DNA of 56,779 nt, taken from assembly GCA_900553515.1 (NCBI GenBank), contig USDN01000012.1:1-56779 (forward strand), in the 5' to 3' direction. Of the stretch, positions 25,200-34,185 are shown piece after piece. Made by a program: the position numbers and the translations under genes. This stretch comes from an uncultured Blautia sp. GTDB lineage: Bacteria > Bacillota > Clostridia > Lachnospirales > Lachnospiraceae. The notes under the pieces are model-generated. The model was given only the letters and a program-made list of their open reading frames with translations, had not been told where the DNA came from and ran no database searches. Position 1 is the stretch's first letter, and each line of letters opens with the position of its first letter.

Positions 25200-26636
25200 T
25201 TATTTATAAATCACTATGGGCATCCCTGATTTTACGCATCGATACACTTCTGACGCCCTGTCTCCCGGAACTTCAATATATCCGGCTGAAACTGACCATA
25301 TCCCTGAGCTCTCTCCGGAATTTTCCCCTGATCCAAAATCTGTCAGTACTTCTCCGGCCAGAATTTCTCCGGTCCAGCCTCCCACATCACTCTGAGTCAG
25401 ACTGGGGTTATCTACGATTCCCTGTCCTTCTCCATAAGAGATCAGAAAATCAACTGTACCTCCGCTTAACTGAGCCGGCGACTGCAGCTCTCCTGCCGTA
25501 TAAACCCCTGTCTCTGTTTCTCCTGATGCATAGATTCCTGTATCTGCCACAGGATTTCCATCATGGTAAACAACCAGTCTCTGGCGGGAAAGATCGATTT
25601 CCACATAAGTATAATCGATATCATTTACATTCCGGCTCATTGCCGTCTGAAAGTATATCGGTTCCCGAACCTGAGTCACCTTATCTGAAACAGCCTGATA
25701 AAGTGCTTCTGTTTCCTTTGCCTGATCGATCACCCATCCATAGTCTCCGCCCATTACAGAAATTTTTCTGTTATCATATGTGGCAAAGCTCCGTTCTGTA
25801 CCTATTGTATCATATTTTTCCGCCAGTGTCTTTATGTAAGAAGCAATCTTTTCTTTATCAAGGACAAGATCCTCTTCTTTATTTCTTACAAGCCAGGAAC
25901 GGATCACATTTCTGTCGATTGTTTCCTTACGGTCACTGAAATCATAAGTAATCACCACGTCCGTCAGCTCATTCATCTGCTTACAGTCTTCCACAAGCCG
26001 TTTGTCATCCCGGAAGATTTCCGGGTTTATGTAGCATCCGTCCTCTTCAAGATCCACCACCGGATTTCCTGTGGTAACTGCTTTTATCACTGTCTTCTGC
26101 AGTTTTTCCTGATCTACAAGAGTTCCCTGTATTTCAGGAACGATCACAAATTCTTTTCCGTTATCTTCAATATATGCATCTGCCGGCTGCTGATTATCCT
26201 GAAGACATTTCAGAGCAGAAAATTTTTGCAGAAAAAGTTCTTCATCATAAGTAACCGAAGATGCCGTTTCCATAACGCTGTGCTGGCTAAAAGCCAAAAA
26301 CCACAAAAAGCGGTTCTGATCGTGCATCAGCTTTTTCACACTGCCGTCCGGCTTATAGGAAAGCGCGATCTCCTCTGCAGAAATACTTTCCTGTCCATTC
26401 CCTCTTGTCCGTACGGCAAGGACATACGCGGCTGTTTTCTTAGCCAAAAGCTCTTCTGCCTCTTTCTGGTCCATATAGGAACAGTTAAATCCATTTACAA
26501 GAGATCCCGGAAGAAAATGTCCGGAAAAATAATAGACTCCATAACCATAGGCTGCTGCCGTAAGCAGGAGCAGCACTGCGATCAGAGCGATCAAAATCTT
26601 TCTGCCGGTGCTCATACCATTTTTTTCTTCTTCCAT
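25200..26636 (-). CDS. Peptidoglycan-binding protein with degenerate L,D-transpeptidase domain
   Basis: Membrane-anchored wall protein, 478 aa. Residues 13-35 form a membrane anchor. Two PG_binding_4-type regions follow (about 45-200 and 220-335). The C-terminal 343-478 aligns with YkuD L,D-transpeptidases: YVEIDLSRQRLVVYHDG, TETGVYTAGELQ, then GMPIVIY at the end. The catalytic residues are absent. The usual IG.HDA is QGIVDNP at 404-410, and the usual SHGC is SAGY at 450-453. So both histidines and the nucleophilic cysteine are gone. It may bind or organise peptidoglycan, not cross-link it. ATG at 26636 follows AAAGGGAGG. Neighbours ddl and murF fit a wall role. Confidence 0.85.
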   Translation of the reverse strand: MEEEKNGMSTGRKILIALIAVLLLLTAAAYGYGVYYFSGHFLPGSLVNGFNCSYMDQKEAEELLAKKTAAYVLAVRTRGNGQESISAEEIALSYKPDGSVKKLMHDQNRFLWFLAFSQHSVMETASSVTYDEELFLQKFSALKCLQDNQQPADAYIEDNGKEFVIVPEIQGTLVDQEKLQKTVIKAVTTGNPVVDLEEDGCYINPEIFRDDKRLVEDCKQMNELTDVVITYDFSDRKETIDRNVIRSWLVRNKEEDLVLDKEKIASYIKTLAEKYDTIGTERSFATYDNRKISVMGGDYGWVIDQAKETEALYQAVSDKVTQVREPIYFQTAMSRNVNDIDYTYVEIDLSRQRLVVYHDGNPVADTGIYASGETETGVYTAGELQSPAQLSGGTVDFLISYGEGQGIVDNPSLTQSDVGGWTGEILAGEVLTDFGSGENSGESSGIWSVSAGYIEVPGDRASEVYRCVKSGMPIVIYK

Positions 26637-26673
26637 GAAACCTCCCTTTCATACTCGACAGAAGCTTTCTGTT

Positions 26674-27957
26674 TTACTCAGCCAGAAGCTTCTCCACACT
26701 TGCAAGCTTCACACATACTACAAATACATTAGCTGCTTTTTCAAGCTCTTCCATAGACGGAAATGTAGGTGCAATACGGATATTAGAGTCTTTCGGATCC
26801 TTTCCGTATGGATAAGTTGCTCCCGCTCCTGTCATTACAACACCTGCTTCTTTGGCTTTTGCCACGATATTTTTTGCGCAGCCTTCCATAGAATCAAAGG
26901 AAATAAAGTATCCGCCCTTTGGATTGGTCCATTCCCCTATTCCCAGTCCTCCAAGTTCCTTTTCCAGAATATTCAGCACCATTTCAAACTTCGGACGGAT
27001 AATGTCTGCGTGTTTTCTCATATGTGCATGAACCCCTTCCAGATTCTTAAAGAATTTTACATGGCGGAGCTGGTTCAGCTTATCATGACCGATGGTCTGG
27101 ATCTGCATATATTTGCGGAAGTCATCCAGATTTGCCTTGGATGCTGCAACTGCTGCGATACCGGAACCAGGGAAGCTGATCTTGGATGTGGATGTAAATT
27201 TGTATACAATATCCGGATTTCCGGCTTTTGCACATTCAGTAAGGATCTCAAGAAGGAAATCCTGATCCTCGTCATAAAGATGATGTACGCTGTAAGCATT
27301 ATCCCAGTAAATACGGAAGTCCGGAGCTGCCGGTTTCAGATTTGCAAATCTCTGGACAGTTCTTGCGGAATAAGTGTATCCCTGAGGATTGGAATATTTC
27401 GGCACGCACCAGATACCTTTGATGGAGTCATCTTCACTGACAAGCTTCTCCACCATATCCATATCCGGGCCTTCCGGAGACATTGGTACATTGATCATTT
27501 CAATGCCAAAAAACTCTGTGATCTTGAAATGACGGTCATATCCCGGTACCGGACAGAGGAATTTCACCTTATCCAGCTTGCACCATGGAGTATGTCCCAT
27601 AACGCCATGTGTCATAGAACGTGCAATTGAATCAAACATTACATTCAGGCTGGAGTTTCCATAAATAATGATATGTTCCGGATCCACCTCGGAAATCTGT
27701 CCGAGAAGGCGTTTTGCTTCGGGAATTCCATCGATCACACCATAGTTACGGCAATCTACACCAGTCTCGCATTTCAGTTCTTCCCGGTTTGCAAGAACCT
27801 GCATCATCCCCATAGAAAGGTCAAGCTGCTCTGTTCCCGGTTTACCACGGGACATATCCAGATTAAGACCCTGTGCCTTGATGTCTGCATACTGCTGTTC
27901 CAGCTCTTTTTTCAGAGTAAGAAGCTGCTCTCTGCTCATTTCACTATATTTCTCCAT
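26674..27957 (-). CDS. Aminotransferase class I, Aminotran_MocR/AspT type
   Basis: PLP enzyme, 427 aa, of the family that includes Corynebacterium AspT. Visible: LDMSRGKPGTEQLDLS, YGNSSLNVMFDSIARS, CVPKYSNPQGYTYS, WDNAYSVHHL, and the PLP lysine in KFTSTSKISFPGSG at about 250. It probably transaminates aspartate or alanine with 2-oxoglutarate. ATG at 27957 follows GGAGGATGAATAAAG. It lies 37 bases upstream of the YkuD-like gene and heads the murF/ddl group. Confidence 0.9.
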   Translation of the reverse strand: MEKYSEMSREQLLTLKKELEQQYADIKAQGLNLDMSRGKPGTEQLDLSMGMMQVLANREELKCETGVDCRNYGVIDGIPEAKRLLGQISEVDPEHIIIYGNSSLNVMFDSIARSMTHGVMGHTPWCKLDKVKFLCPVPGYDRHFKITEFFGIEMINVPMSPEGPDMDMVEKLVSEDDSIKGIWCVPKYSNPQGYTYSARTVQRFANLKPAAPDFRIYWDNAYSVHHLYDEDQDFLLEILTECAKAGNPDIVYKFTSTSKISFPGSGIAAVAASKANLDDFRKYMQIQTIGHDKLNQLRHVKFFKNLEGVHAHMRKHADIIRPKFEMVLNILEKELGGLGIGEWTNPKGGYFISFDSMEGCAKNIVAKAKEAGVVMTGAGATYPYGKDPKDSNIRIAPTFPSMEELEKAANVFVVCVKLASVEKLLAE

Positions 27958-28033
27958 CTTTATTCATCCTCCTCGTTCCGATTTCCTTTCGGACTTTTTT
28001 ATTTTAAACTGCTGAAATTTTACTATCTCGTCT

Positions 28034-28063
28034 ATTTTAGTATGCTAAAGTCCCCGTTGTCAA
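28034..28063 (-). promoter_or_regulatory. Promoter of the aminotransferase operon
   Basis: Minus-strand -35 TTGACA (28063-28058), 18-base spacer, -10 TAAAAT (28039-28034), about 77 bases before the ATG. Confidence 0.7.
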
Positions 28064-28110
28064 GTCCTGTAATCACTGTATTTGCGAAAATTAATATCCT
28101 TATTCATATA

Positions 28111-28128
28111 GGAGAGTCAAAACTCTCC
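28111..28128. repeat. Inverted repeat between divergent promoters
   Basis: GGAGAGT (28111-28117) and ACTCTCC (28122-28128) flank CAAA. It sits between the aminotransferase and methyltransferase promoters, a place where a regulator could act on both. Confidence 0.5.
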
Positions 28129-28138
28129 CGATTTCCAC

Positions 28139-28167
28139 TTGCAGATTTCCATTCATTATCCTATACT
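28139..28167 (+). promoter_or_regulatory. Promoter of the methyltransferase/YitT operon
   Basis: Plus-strand -35 TTGCAG (28139-28144), 17-base spacer, -10 TATACT (28162-28167). Confidence 0.7.
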
Positions 28168-28243
28168 GATTCTATAAAGAGATGTTGGGATTAAAAGACG
28201 CTTTTTGACCTGGCATCATAAAGATAATGAGAGGTTACAATTT

Positions 28244-29104
28244 ATGTGGATTGCAGATCAATGGAAAGAATATGAAGTAATTGACGCTTCCGGCGGTGAA
28301 AAGCTGGAACGCTGGGGAAAATATATACTGGTCCGTCCGGACCCGCAGGTAATCTGGGACACACCCAGGGCAAGCCGGGGCTGGAAGAACATGAACGCCC
28401 ACTATCACCGCAGCAAAAAGGGCGGGGGTGAATGGGAGTTTTTTGATCTTCCCCAGCAGTGGGATCTTCACTATAAGCACCTGACCTTCCACCTGAAGCC
28501 GTTCAGCTTCAAGCATACCGGACTTTTCCCGGAGCAGGCGGTAAACTGGGACTGGTTTGGAGAAAAGATCCGGAATGCCGGACGCCCGGTAAAGGTTCTG
28601 AATCTTTTTGCCTATACAGGCGGGGCAACTCTGGCAGCCGCTGCTGCAGGAGCCAGCGTCACTCATGTAGACGCCTCCAAAGGCATGGTCACCTGGGCCA
28701 AAGAAAACGCAGCTGCCTCCGGTCTGGCAGAAGCGCCTATACGCTGGCTGGTAGACGACTGTGTAAAGTTTGTAGAACGTGAAATCCGGAGGGGAAACCA
28801 CTACGATGCCATTATCATGGATCCGCCTTCCTATGGAAGAGGACCCAAGGGAGAAATCTGGAAAATCGAGGATGCCATCCATCCTCTTGTGAAGCTGTGT
28901 GCGAAGCTCCTCAGCCCGGATCCGCTGTTTTTCCTTATTAATTCCTATACAACAGGACTTGCTCCTGCTGTTCTCACCTACATGCTGGCAACAGAACTGA
29001 AACAGTATAACGGAACTGTCGACTCACAGGAGATCGGACTTCCGGTTACTTCCAGCGGACTTGTTCTTCCATGCGGCGCTTCCGGACGCTGGGAATCCAG
29101 ATAA
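28244..29104 (+). CDS. Class I SAM-dependent methyltransferase (RlmI-like)
   Basis: SAM methyltransferase, 286 aa from the ATG at 28244 (MWIADQWKEYEVIDASGGEK). A TTG at 28205 would add 13 residues but lacks a ribosome site; GAGAGG precedes the ATG. The SAM-binding motif is VLNLFAYTGGATLAAAAAGA, followed by THVDASKGMV and the NPPY-like DAIIMDPPSYGRG. This layout is that of the Methyltrans_SAM family, related to 23S rRNA cytosine methyltransferases. Probably modifies rRNA; target not proven. Confidence 0.88.
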   Translation: MWIADQWKEYEVIDASGGEKLERWGKYILVRPDPQVIWDTPRASRGWKNMNAHYHRSKKGGGEWEFFDLPQQWDLHYKHLTFHLKPFSFKHTGLFPEQAVNWDWFGEKIRNAGRPVKVLNLFAYTGGATLAAAAAGASVTHVDASKGMVTWAKENAAASGLAEAPIRWLVDDCVKFVEREIRRGNHYDAIIMDPPSYGRGPKGEIWKIEDAIHPLVKLCAKLLSPDPLFFLINSYTTGLAPAVLTYMLATELKQYNGTVDSQEIGLPVTSSGLVLPCGASGRWESR

Positions 29105-29141
29105 GCGCAAAAAGTACCCAAAGATAGGGAGGGAGATCAAT

Positions 29142-30026
29142 ATGAGCAGTATTTCATCAGCCTTTAAAGATATGGATGCAAAAATTGAAGCAAAACGGTA
29201 CGGTTGTGCCGTGATCGCAGCCGTGATCTTTGCCGTAAATATCAAAACCTTTGTAAGAGCCGGCGGACTTTATCCGGGAGGCTTTAACGGGCTGACTCTT
29301 CTCATTCAGGGAATTTTCCGCGAATTTGCAGGCATGGAAATTCCCTATACTCTGATCAATGTCGCCCTGAACGCGATTCCTGTATTGATAGGACTGAAAT
29401 ATATCGGAGTAAAATTTACTTTAAGTTCCTGTGTGGTGATCGTACTGTCCAGTATCCTGACAGACCTTATCCCTTCACAGCCTATTACCTACGACCCTCT
29501 TCTGATCAGTATTTTCGGCGGTCTGATCAACGGTTTTGTAGTGAGTCTCTGCCTGATCGGAAATACCAGCAGCGGCGGTACTGATTTTATTGCCATTTAC
29601 TTTTCCGAAAAAAACGGACAGGATATCTGGAATTATATCCTCTGCGGCAACGCAGTGATTCTGGTAGCTGCAGGTCTTCTGTTTGGATGGGATAAGGCGC
29701 TTTATTCAATCATCTTTCAGTTTACCTCCACCCAGATGGTTCAGATGCTCCACCAACGATACAAAAAGCATACTTTATTTATTATCACCAGACACCCTGA
29801 TGAGGTTTATGAGGAAATTTCCAAACTGTCCCATCACTCTGCCACAAGGCTGGATGGAACAGGCTGCTACAGCGGTGATAATACTGCTATGATCTATTCT
29901 GTCGTCTCCCGCGAAGAGGCAAAGCTTCTTGTAAAAAAGGTTGCCGAGGTAGATCCCCAGGCCTTTGTAAACATAATCAAAACGGACTTTATCAACGGAA
30001 GGTTTTATTATAAGACCGACTATTAA
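29142..30026 (+). CDS. YitT-family membrane protein (DUF161/DUF2179)
   Basis: Polytopic membrane protein, 294 aa. About five to six membrane segments carry GGLYPGGFNGLTLLIQGIFR and LIGNTSSGGTDFIAIYFSEK, two copies of the family's glycine-rich pattern. A C-terminal DUF2179 domain follows (HTLFIITRHPDEVYEEISKL). Role unknown, perhaps transport. ATG at 29142 follows AGGGAGGGAGATCAAT. It follows the methyltransferase gene by 37 bases. Confidence 0.9.
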   Translation: MSSISSAFKDMDAKIEAKRYGCAVIAAVIFAVNIKTFVRAGGLYPGGFNGLTLLIQGIFREFAGMEIPYTLINVALNAIPVLIGLKYIGVKFTLSSCVVIVLSSILTDLIPSQPITYDPLLISIFGGLINGFVVSLCLIGNTSSGGTDFIAIYFSEKNGQDIWNYILCGNAVILVAAGLLFGWDKALYSIIFQFTSTQMVQMLHQRYKKHTLFIITRHPDEVYEEISKLSHHSATRLDGTGCYSGDNTAMIYSVVSREEAKLLVKKVAEVDPQAFVNIIKTDFINGRFYYKTDY

Positions 30027-30044
30027 AAAGGAGGATGATGTTTT

Positions 30045-30125
30045 ATGAAGGAAAAGTATGACGAAAAAGATCAGTCCCGAAAAAAGGAATTCTGTCCCAG
30101 ATATGAGGGTGCATACTGCTGCTGA
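30045..30125 (+). CDS. Tiny 26-residue cysteine-ended peptide
   Basis: A short ORF with AAAAAGGAGG about ten bases upstream of its ATG. It encodes a highly charged peptide that ends CPRYEGAYCC, with three cysteines in the last ten residues. It starts 18 bases after the YitT stop and ends six bases before a perfect terminator, so it is the last gene of that transcript. The Cys-rich end could bind metal. No homologue is recognised; translation is not proven. Confidence 0.5.
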   Translation: MKEKYDEKDQSRKKEFCPRYEGAYCC

Positions 30126-30130
30126 AGCTC

Positions 30131-30176
30131 AATCGGGCAGGAGGCAGATAAAAAATCATCTGCCTCCTGCCCGATT
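30131..30176. terminator. Bidirectional terminator with 19-base perfect stem
   Basis: Left arm 30131-30149 pairs without mismatch with right arm 30158-30176; the arms begin AATCGGGCAGG and end CCTGCCCGATT. It lies between the convergent YitT/small-peptide transcript and the end of phoR. Confidence 0.92.
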
Positions 30177-30177
30177 T

Positions 30178-31848
30178 CTATTTTTCATTTCTGTTTTTCG
30201 GCAAAGTCACCGTAATTTCAGTTCCTTTATCCACTTCACTGACAAGCTTCAGTGTTCCTCCAAGGAAAGTAACTCCATGTTTTACAATGGAAAGACCAAG
30301 TCCGGTTCCTCCGATCTCCTTTGAATGACTTTTATCCACTCTGTAAAAGCGTTCAAAAACTCTCTTCCGGTCTTCACGGGGAATTCCAATACCATTATCT
30401 TCAACAGACAACTGAACTTCATTACCGAGATCCCTGATAAGGATATTGACTATACCATTATCCTTATTATATTTGATACCGTTATCACAAAGGTTATAAA
30501 GAATTTCTTCCAGGATAGGACGGACTGTACGACAGATCAGTCGTTCTCCTTCAATATACAGATGAACATTCTTTTTCTTTGCAGCTTCATTCAGATTTCC
30601 GCATACATCCTTCGCAACCGTATAAAGATCGATATTCTCCCATTCATAGGGATTCTCTCCTTCATCCAGCTGAGAGATCCGAATAGTATCCTCTACAAGC
30701 TGAATCAGCCTCTGAGCTTCCTTATAGATCCTTCCCGCAAATTTCTTAACATCCTCTTCTTTTACAAACCCATCCTGAATAATCTCTGCAAATCCGGAAA
30801 TGGAAGTCAGAGGAGTCTTCAGTTCGTGAGAAACATTTGCAGAAAATTCTCTTCTGAGGTTTTCTCTCTGCACCTTCTCTGTTTCATTCATCAAAAGCAA
30901 AACTGCACCAACCGTCTTTCCATCTCTGTTTACCGGATTGGCGATCAGCTGTACAAACTCATTATCCAGATGAAGAAGAGCGCTTCCATGTTTTCCCTCC
31001 AGCACAGTTTCGATTACTTTTCGGAAATCTTCATTTCTGTCCAGAGAATATACGCTTCGTCCCGTTCCCGGTTCGTTTACCTGAAAAATCTTCCAGGCGC
31101 TGGAATTTCCGGAAAGGATCATTGTATAGGAATCAATAACCAGAAGTCCTTCCTGCATATTTTCTGTAATAATGGAGAATTCCTCCTGATTCCTTCTTGC
31201 CTCTTCAAGCTGTGTACGGATCTGACGATTCTGACGGTTGATCTTTCCAAGAAGAGGAGCCACCTCTTCGTAAATCTCATTTTCATCCGGTTTTTCCAGA
31301 TCAAGCTCATTAATCGGCTCCACAATTTTTCCTGCAATCTTAGAAGCAAAAACTCCTGCAAGGATCAGCATCACAAATATAATGCACAGTACCGGCTGTA
31401 TCAGCTGAAGCACCAGGGCAAAAGCTGAATATTGTGTGCTGGATACCCTGAGTACAGAATTATCCGAAAGTCTCTTTGCATAATAAACTGTTTTTTCAGA
31501 CAGGGTACTGGACATACGCTGCGCCTCTCCCGCTCCCGTAGCAAGCGCTTCCTGAAATTCCTCACGATTCTTATGATTTTCCATTTCAGCCGCATCTGCC
31601 TCATTATCATAAAGTACCGTTCCGTCCTCTCCGATATAGGTAATTCTTGAATCTGTATTTTTCAGCTGCTTCAGATATTCTTCACCCTGCTGCTCTACCC
31701 CATAGGCAAGATAACTGGCCTCTCTGGCAAGTTCCGTATCCAGCTGTTTTCCAAAATACTGGTACAGAATTCCCAGGACAAAAGCAATCCCCAGAATCAG
31801 CACAGAAGCAGATACAAGCACCGTAGATTTAAAAATCTTTTTTGTCAA
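30178..31848 (-). CDS. phoR: PhoR-type sensor histidine kinase
   Basis: Membrane histidine kinase, 556 aa. Membrane segments lie at about 8-30 and 142-168 with an outer domain between. Then come a HAMP-like linker, a PAS domain (near 222-325), HisKA with the phospho-His in ANVSHELKTPLTSISGF at about 341, and HATPase with NLCDNGIKYN, VEDNGIGIP and GGTGLGLSIVKH. The start is TTG at 31848, overlapping the phoU stop by four bases (TTGA). It is the last gene of the pst operon, so it probably senses phosphate status through PhoU and PstABC. No response regulator gene is present in the operon or nearby, which is unusual. Confidence 0.92.
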   Translation of the reverse strand: MTKKIFKSTVLVSASVLILGIAFVLGILYQYFGKQLDTELAREASYLAYGVEQQGEEYLKQLKNTDSRITYIGEDGTVLYDNEADAAEMENHKNREEFQEALATGAGEAQRMSSTLSEKTVYYAKRLSDNSVLRVSSTQYSAFALVLQLIQPVLCIIFVMLILAGVFASKIAGKIVEPINELDLEKPDENEIYEEVAPLLGKINRQNRQIRTQLEEARRNQEEFSIITENMQEGLLVIDSYTMILSGNSSAWKIFQVNEPGTGRSVYSLDRNEDFRKVIETVLEGKHGSALLHLDNEFVQLIANPVNRDGKTVGAVLLLMNETEKVQRENLRREFSANVSHELKTPLTSISGFAEIIQDGFVKEEDVKKFAGRIYKEAQRLIQLVEDTIRISQLDEGENPYEWENIDLYTVAKDVCGNLNEAAKKKNVHLYIEGERLICRTVRPILEEILYNLCDNGIKYNKDNGIVNILIRDLGNEVQLSVEDNGIGIPREDRKRVFERFYRVDKSHSKEIGGTGLGLSIVKHGVTFLGGTLKLVSEVDKGTEITVTLPKNRNEK

Positions 31849-32516
31849 TTTATGATTCCTCCGGTCTGATTCTGATGTTCATTATTTCTGTGGATTCCGG
31901 TGATCGAGTACTCTACCCACTCTGCAATGTTTACTGCATGGTCTCCAATACGTTCCATATATTTTGCCGTCATAAGGAGATCAAGCGCCAGCTTTGCATC
32001 GATACTTCTGTGGCAGATCATCTCTGTCAGTTCTGTCTTGACCTGTTCAAAGCTCTCGTCTACCATATCGTCATCATTGATTACTTTTCTGCACAGATCC
32101 AAATCCGCTTTTACAAAAGAATCAATACTTTCTGTCACCATGCGAACTGTCTGATCTGCCATTTTTTCAATTTCTTTCGGTATTTCCATACTGTTTCTGT
32201 CAATAAATCTTGCCAGATCCGCAATGTCTGCTGCCTGATCTCCAATACGCTCCATATCCGAGATCATCTTAAGAGCAGCAGAGATTTCTCTTAAATCCCT
32301 TGCTACCGGCTGCTGATGCAGGAGAAGACGCATACAGATATTTTCTATTTCTCTTTCTTTTGCATCGATTTCTCTGTCCGTGTCAAAAACCTCTTTGGAA
32401 CAATTCACGCCCTGTATCGCCTTTGCAGAAAAAGCAATTACTTTTTCACAGAGACTCCCCATTGTAATGATCTGTACATGCAGTTCCTCCAGCTGTCTTT
32501 CAAAACGTGTCGTCAT
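31845..32516 (-). CDS. phoU: Phosphate signalling protein PhoU
   Basis: Cytoplasmic PhoU, 223 aa from the ATG at 32516. Two three-helix PhoU repeats each carry the E/DxxxD metal-binding pattern: KMISDMERIGDQAADIADL and MTAKYMERIGDHAVNIAEW. It links PstB status to the kinase. A longer frame to 32591 overlaps pstB and is rejected. The ATG lies two bases after the pstB stop. Confidence 0.94.
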   Translation of the reverse strand: MTTRFERQLEELHVQIITMGSLCEKVIAFSAKAIQGVNCSKEVFDTDREIDAKEREIENICMRLLLHQQPVARDLREISAALKMISDMERIGDQAADIADLARFIDRNSMEIPKEIEKMADQTVRMVTESIDSFVKADLDLCRKVINDDDMVDESFEQVKTELTEMICHRSIDAKLALDLLMTAKYMERIGDHAVNIAEWVEYSITGIHRNNEHQNQTGGIIN

Positions 32517-32517
32517 A

Positions 32518-33276
32518 TCATCCAAACCTCCCTGTAATATAATCCTCTGTCCTCTTATCCGTCGGCATGGAGAATAAGGTATCTGTATCATTGAATTCTA
32601 TCACTTCTCCCAGAAGGAAAAAAGCAGTTTTATCTGATATACGGGTTGCCTGCTGCATATTATGGGTTACCATTACGATTGTATAGTCCTTTTTCAGTTC
32701 CATTGCCAGCTCCTCGATCTTGGAAGTGGAAATGGGATCAAGAGCGGAAGTCGGCTCATCCATCAGAAGCACCTCCGGCTGCACTGCCAGCGCCCTTGCA
32801 ATACAAAGCCTCTGCTGCTGTCCGCCTGACATTCCAAGAGCACTTTTTTTCAAACGGTCTTTTACCTCGTCCCAGATAGCAGCATCACGAAGAGATTTTT
32901 CCACGATATCATCCAGTTTTGCCTTGGAGCGGATACCATGTGTTCTTGGTCCGTATGCAATATTATCATAAATACTCATTGGAAAAGGATTTGGTTTCTG
33001 AAAAACCATTCCCACTCTTTTTCTCAGAAGATTTACGTCCATATCTCCGTAAATATCCTGTCCGTCAAGCTCCACCTTCCCGGTGATCACACAGCCCTCT
33101 ACAAGGTCATTCATTCTGTTTAAGGATTTCAGAAGTGTGGATTTTCCACAGCCGCTGGGTCCGATAAATGCAGTGATCTCCTTTTCCGGAATGTGCATAT
33201 TAATATCCTTCAGAGCATGAAAATTTCCATAATGAAGGTTCATATTTTCAATCAAAAGCTTTGTATTATTACTCAT
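32518..33276 (-). CDS. pstB: Phosphate ABC transporter ATPase
   Basis: ATP-binding subunit, 252 aa, full length. Walker A GPSGCGKST at about 39-47, PstB-typical FQKPNPFPMSIYDNIAYGPR, signature MSGGQQQRLCIARAL, Walker B VLLMDEPTSALDP, and H-loop VTHNM. Powers phosphate import with PstA/PstC. Start ATG 33276, six bases after the pstA stop. Confidence 0.96.
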   Translation of the reverse strand: MSNNTKLLIENMNLHYGNFHALKDINMHIPEKEITAFIGPSGCGKSTLLKSLNRMNDLVEGCVITGKVELDGQDIYGDMDVNLLRKRVGMVFQKPNPFPMSIYDNIAYGPRTHGIRSKAKLDDIVEKSLRDAAIWDEVKDRLKKSALGMSGGQQQRLCIARALAVQPEVLLMDEPTSALDPISTSKIEELAMELKKDYTIVMVTHNMQQATRISDKTAFFLLGEVIEFNDTDTLFSMPTDKRTEDYITGRFG

Positions 33277-33282
33277 GTATCC

Positions 33283-34185
33283 TTATCCTTTCGCAATTCT
33301 TTTTGCTGCTTTACCGGAAAGCCAGTTGATGATCAACACAAAAACAAGGATCACCACTGCTGTAGCAGAAGCCTGATTCATGTGCAGTCCCTCACTGGAA
33401 AGCACATACATATGAAGGGCAAGTGTACGTCCCGATCCCATCAGATCCGGTATCTGGGCTACTGTTCCGGAAGTATAAAGAAGTGCAGCTGTTTCTCCGA
33501 TAATACGTCCGATGGCCAGAATAATTCCGGCCAGAATGCCAGGTACTGCTGAAGGAAGCACGATTGTGAAAATAGTTCTTAATTTTCCGGCGCCAAGACC
33601 AAAGCTGGCCTCCCGGTAAGAATCCGGAACTGCCTTTAACGCCTCCTCAGAAGTACGCATGATTAAAGGCAGAACCATGATTACCAGGGTAAAAATACCC
33701 GCCATAAGCGACATTCCCCAGTTCATTGCAGTTACAAAAAACAGCATACCGAAAAGTCCGAATACGATAGAAGGAATACCGGAAAGTGTCTCTGCCGTAA
33801 TACGAATGACTTTCACCAGCTTATTCCCCTTTTTCGCGTATTCTACAAGGTAAATTGCTGCAAAAATCCCGATCGGCGCTGCGATCAGAAGAGTCATCAC
33901 CGTCATAATAAAAGTATTGATAAGAGACGGCATCAGGGACACATTCTCTGAATTATACTCCAGACTGAACAGGGATGGAGTCAGATAGGGAATACCCTTT
34001 ACCAGAATATATCCTACCAAAAATAAAAGTATGGCAAAAGTCAGAACAGCTGCAAGTCCGGTAAAAAAGGCCAGGATACCGGAACCGGGATGCTTCAGAT
34101 AAGATCGAAGCTGATCGCTCGCAGAAGAACGGTTTCTCTTTTTTGTATTCATATTGGAATGGATAGCCGCTGCATTAGTTTGCAT
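33283..34185 (-). CDS. pstA: Phosphate ABC transporter permease PstA
   Basis: Permease subunit, 300 aa, about six membrane segments. The EAA-type loop is EEALKAVPDSYREASFGLGA near 196-215. Charged N-terminus, then segment 1 at about 36-62. ATG at 34185 follows CAGGAGGGCGGAAA and overlaps pstC by 11 bases. Confidence 0.95.
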   Translation of the reverse strand: MQTNAAAIHSNMNTKKRNRSSASDQLRSYLKHPGSGILAFFTGLAAVLTFAILLFLVGYILVKGIPYLTPSLFSLEYNSENVSLMPSLINTFIMTVMTLLIAAPIGIFAAIYLVEYAKKGNKLVKVIRITAETLSGIPSIVFGLFGMLFFVTAMNWGMSLMAGIFTLVIMVLPLIMRTSEEALKAVPDSYREASFGLGAGKLRTIFTIVLPSAVPGILAGIILAIGRIIGETAALLYTSGTVAQIPDLMGSGRTLALHMYVLSSEGLHMNQASATAVVILVFVLIINWLSGKAAKRIAKG

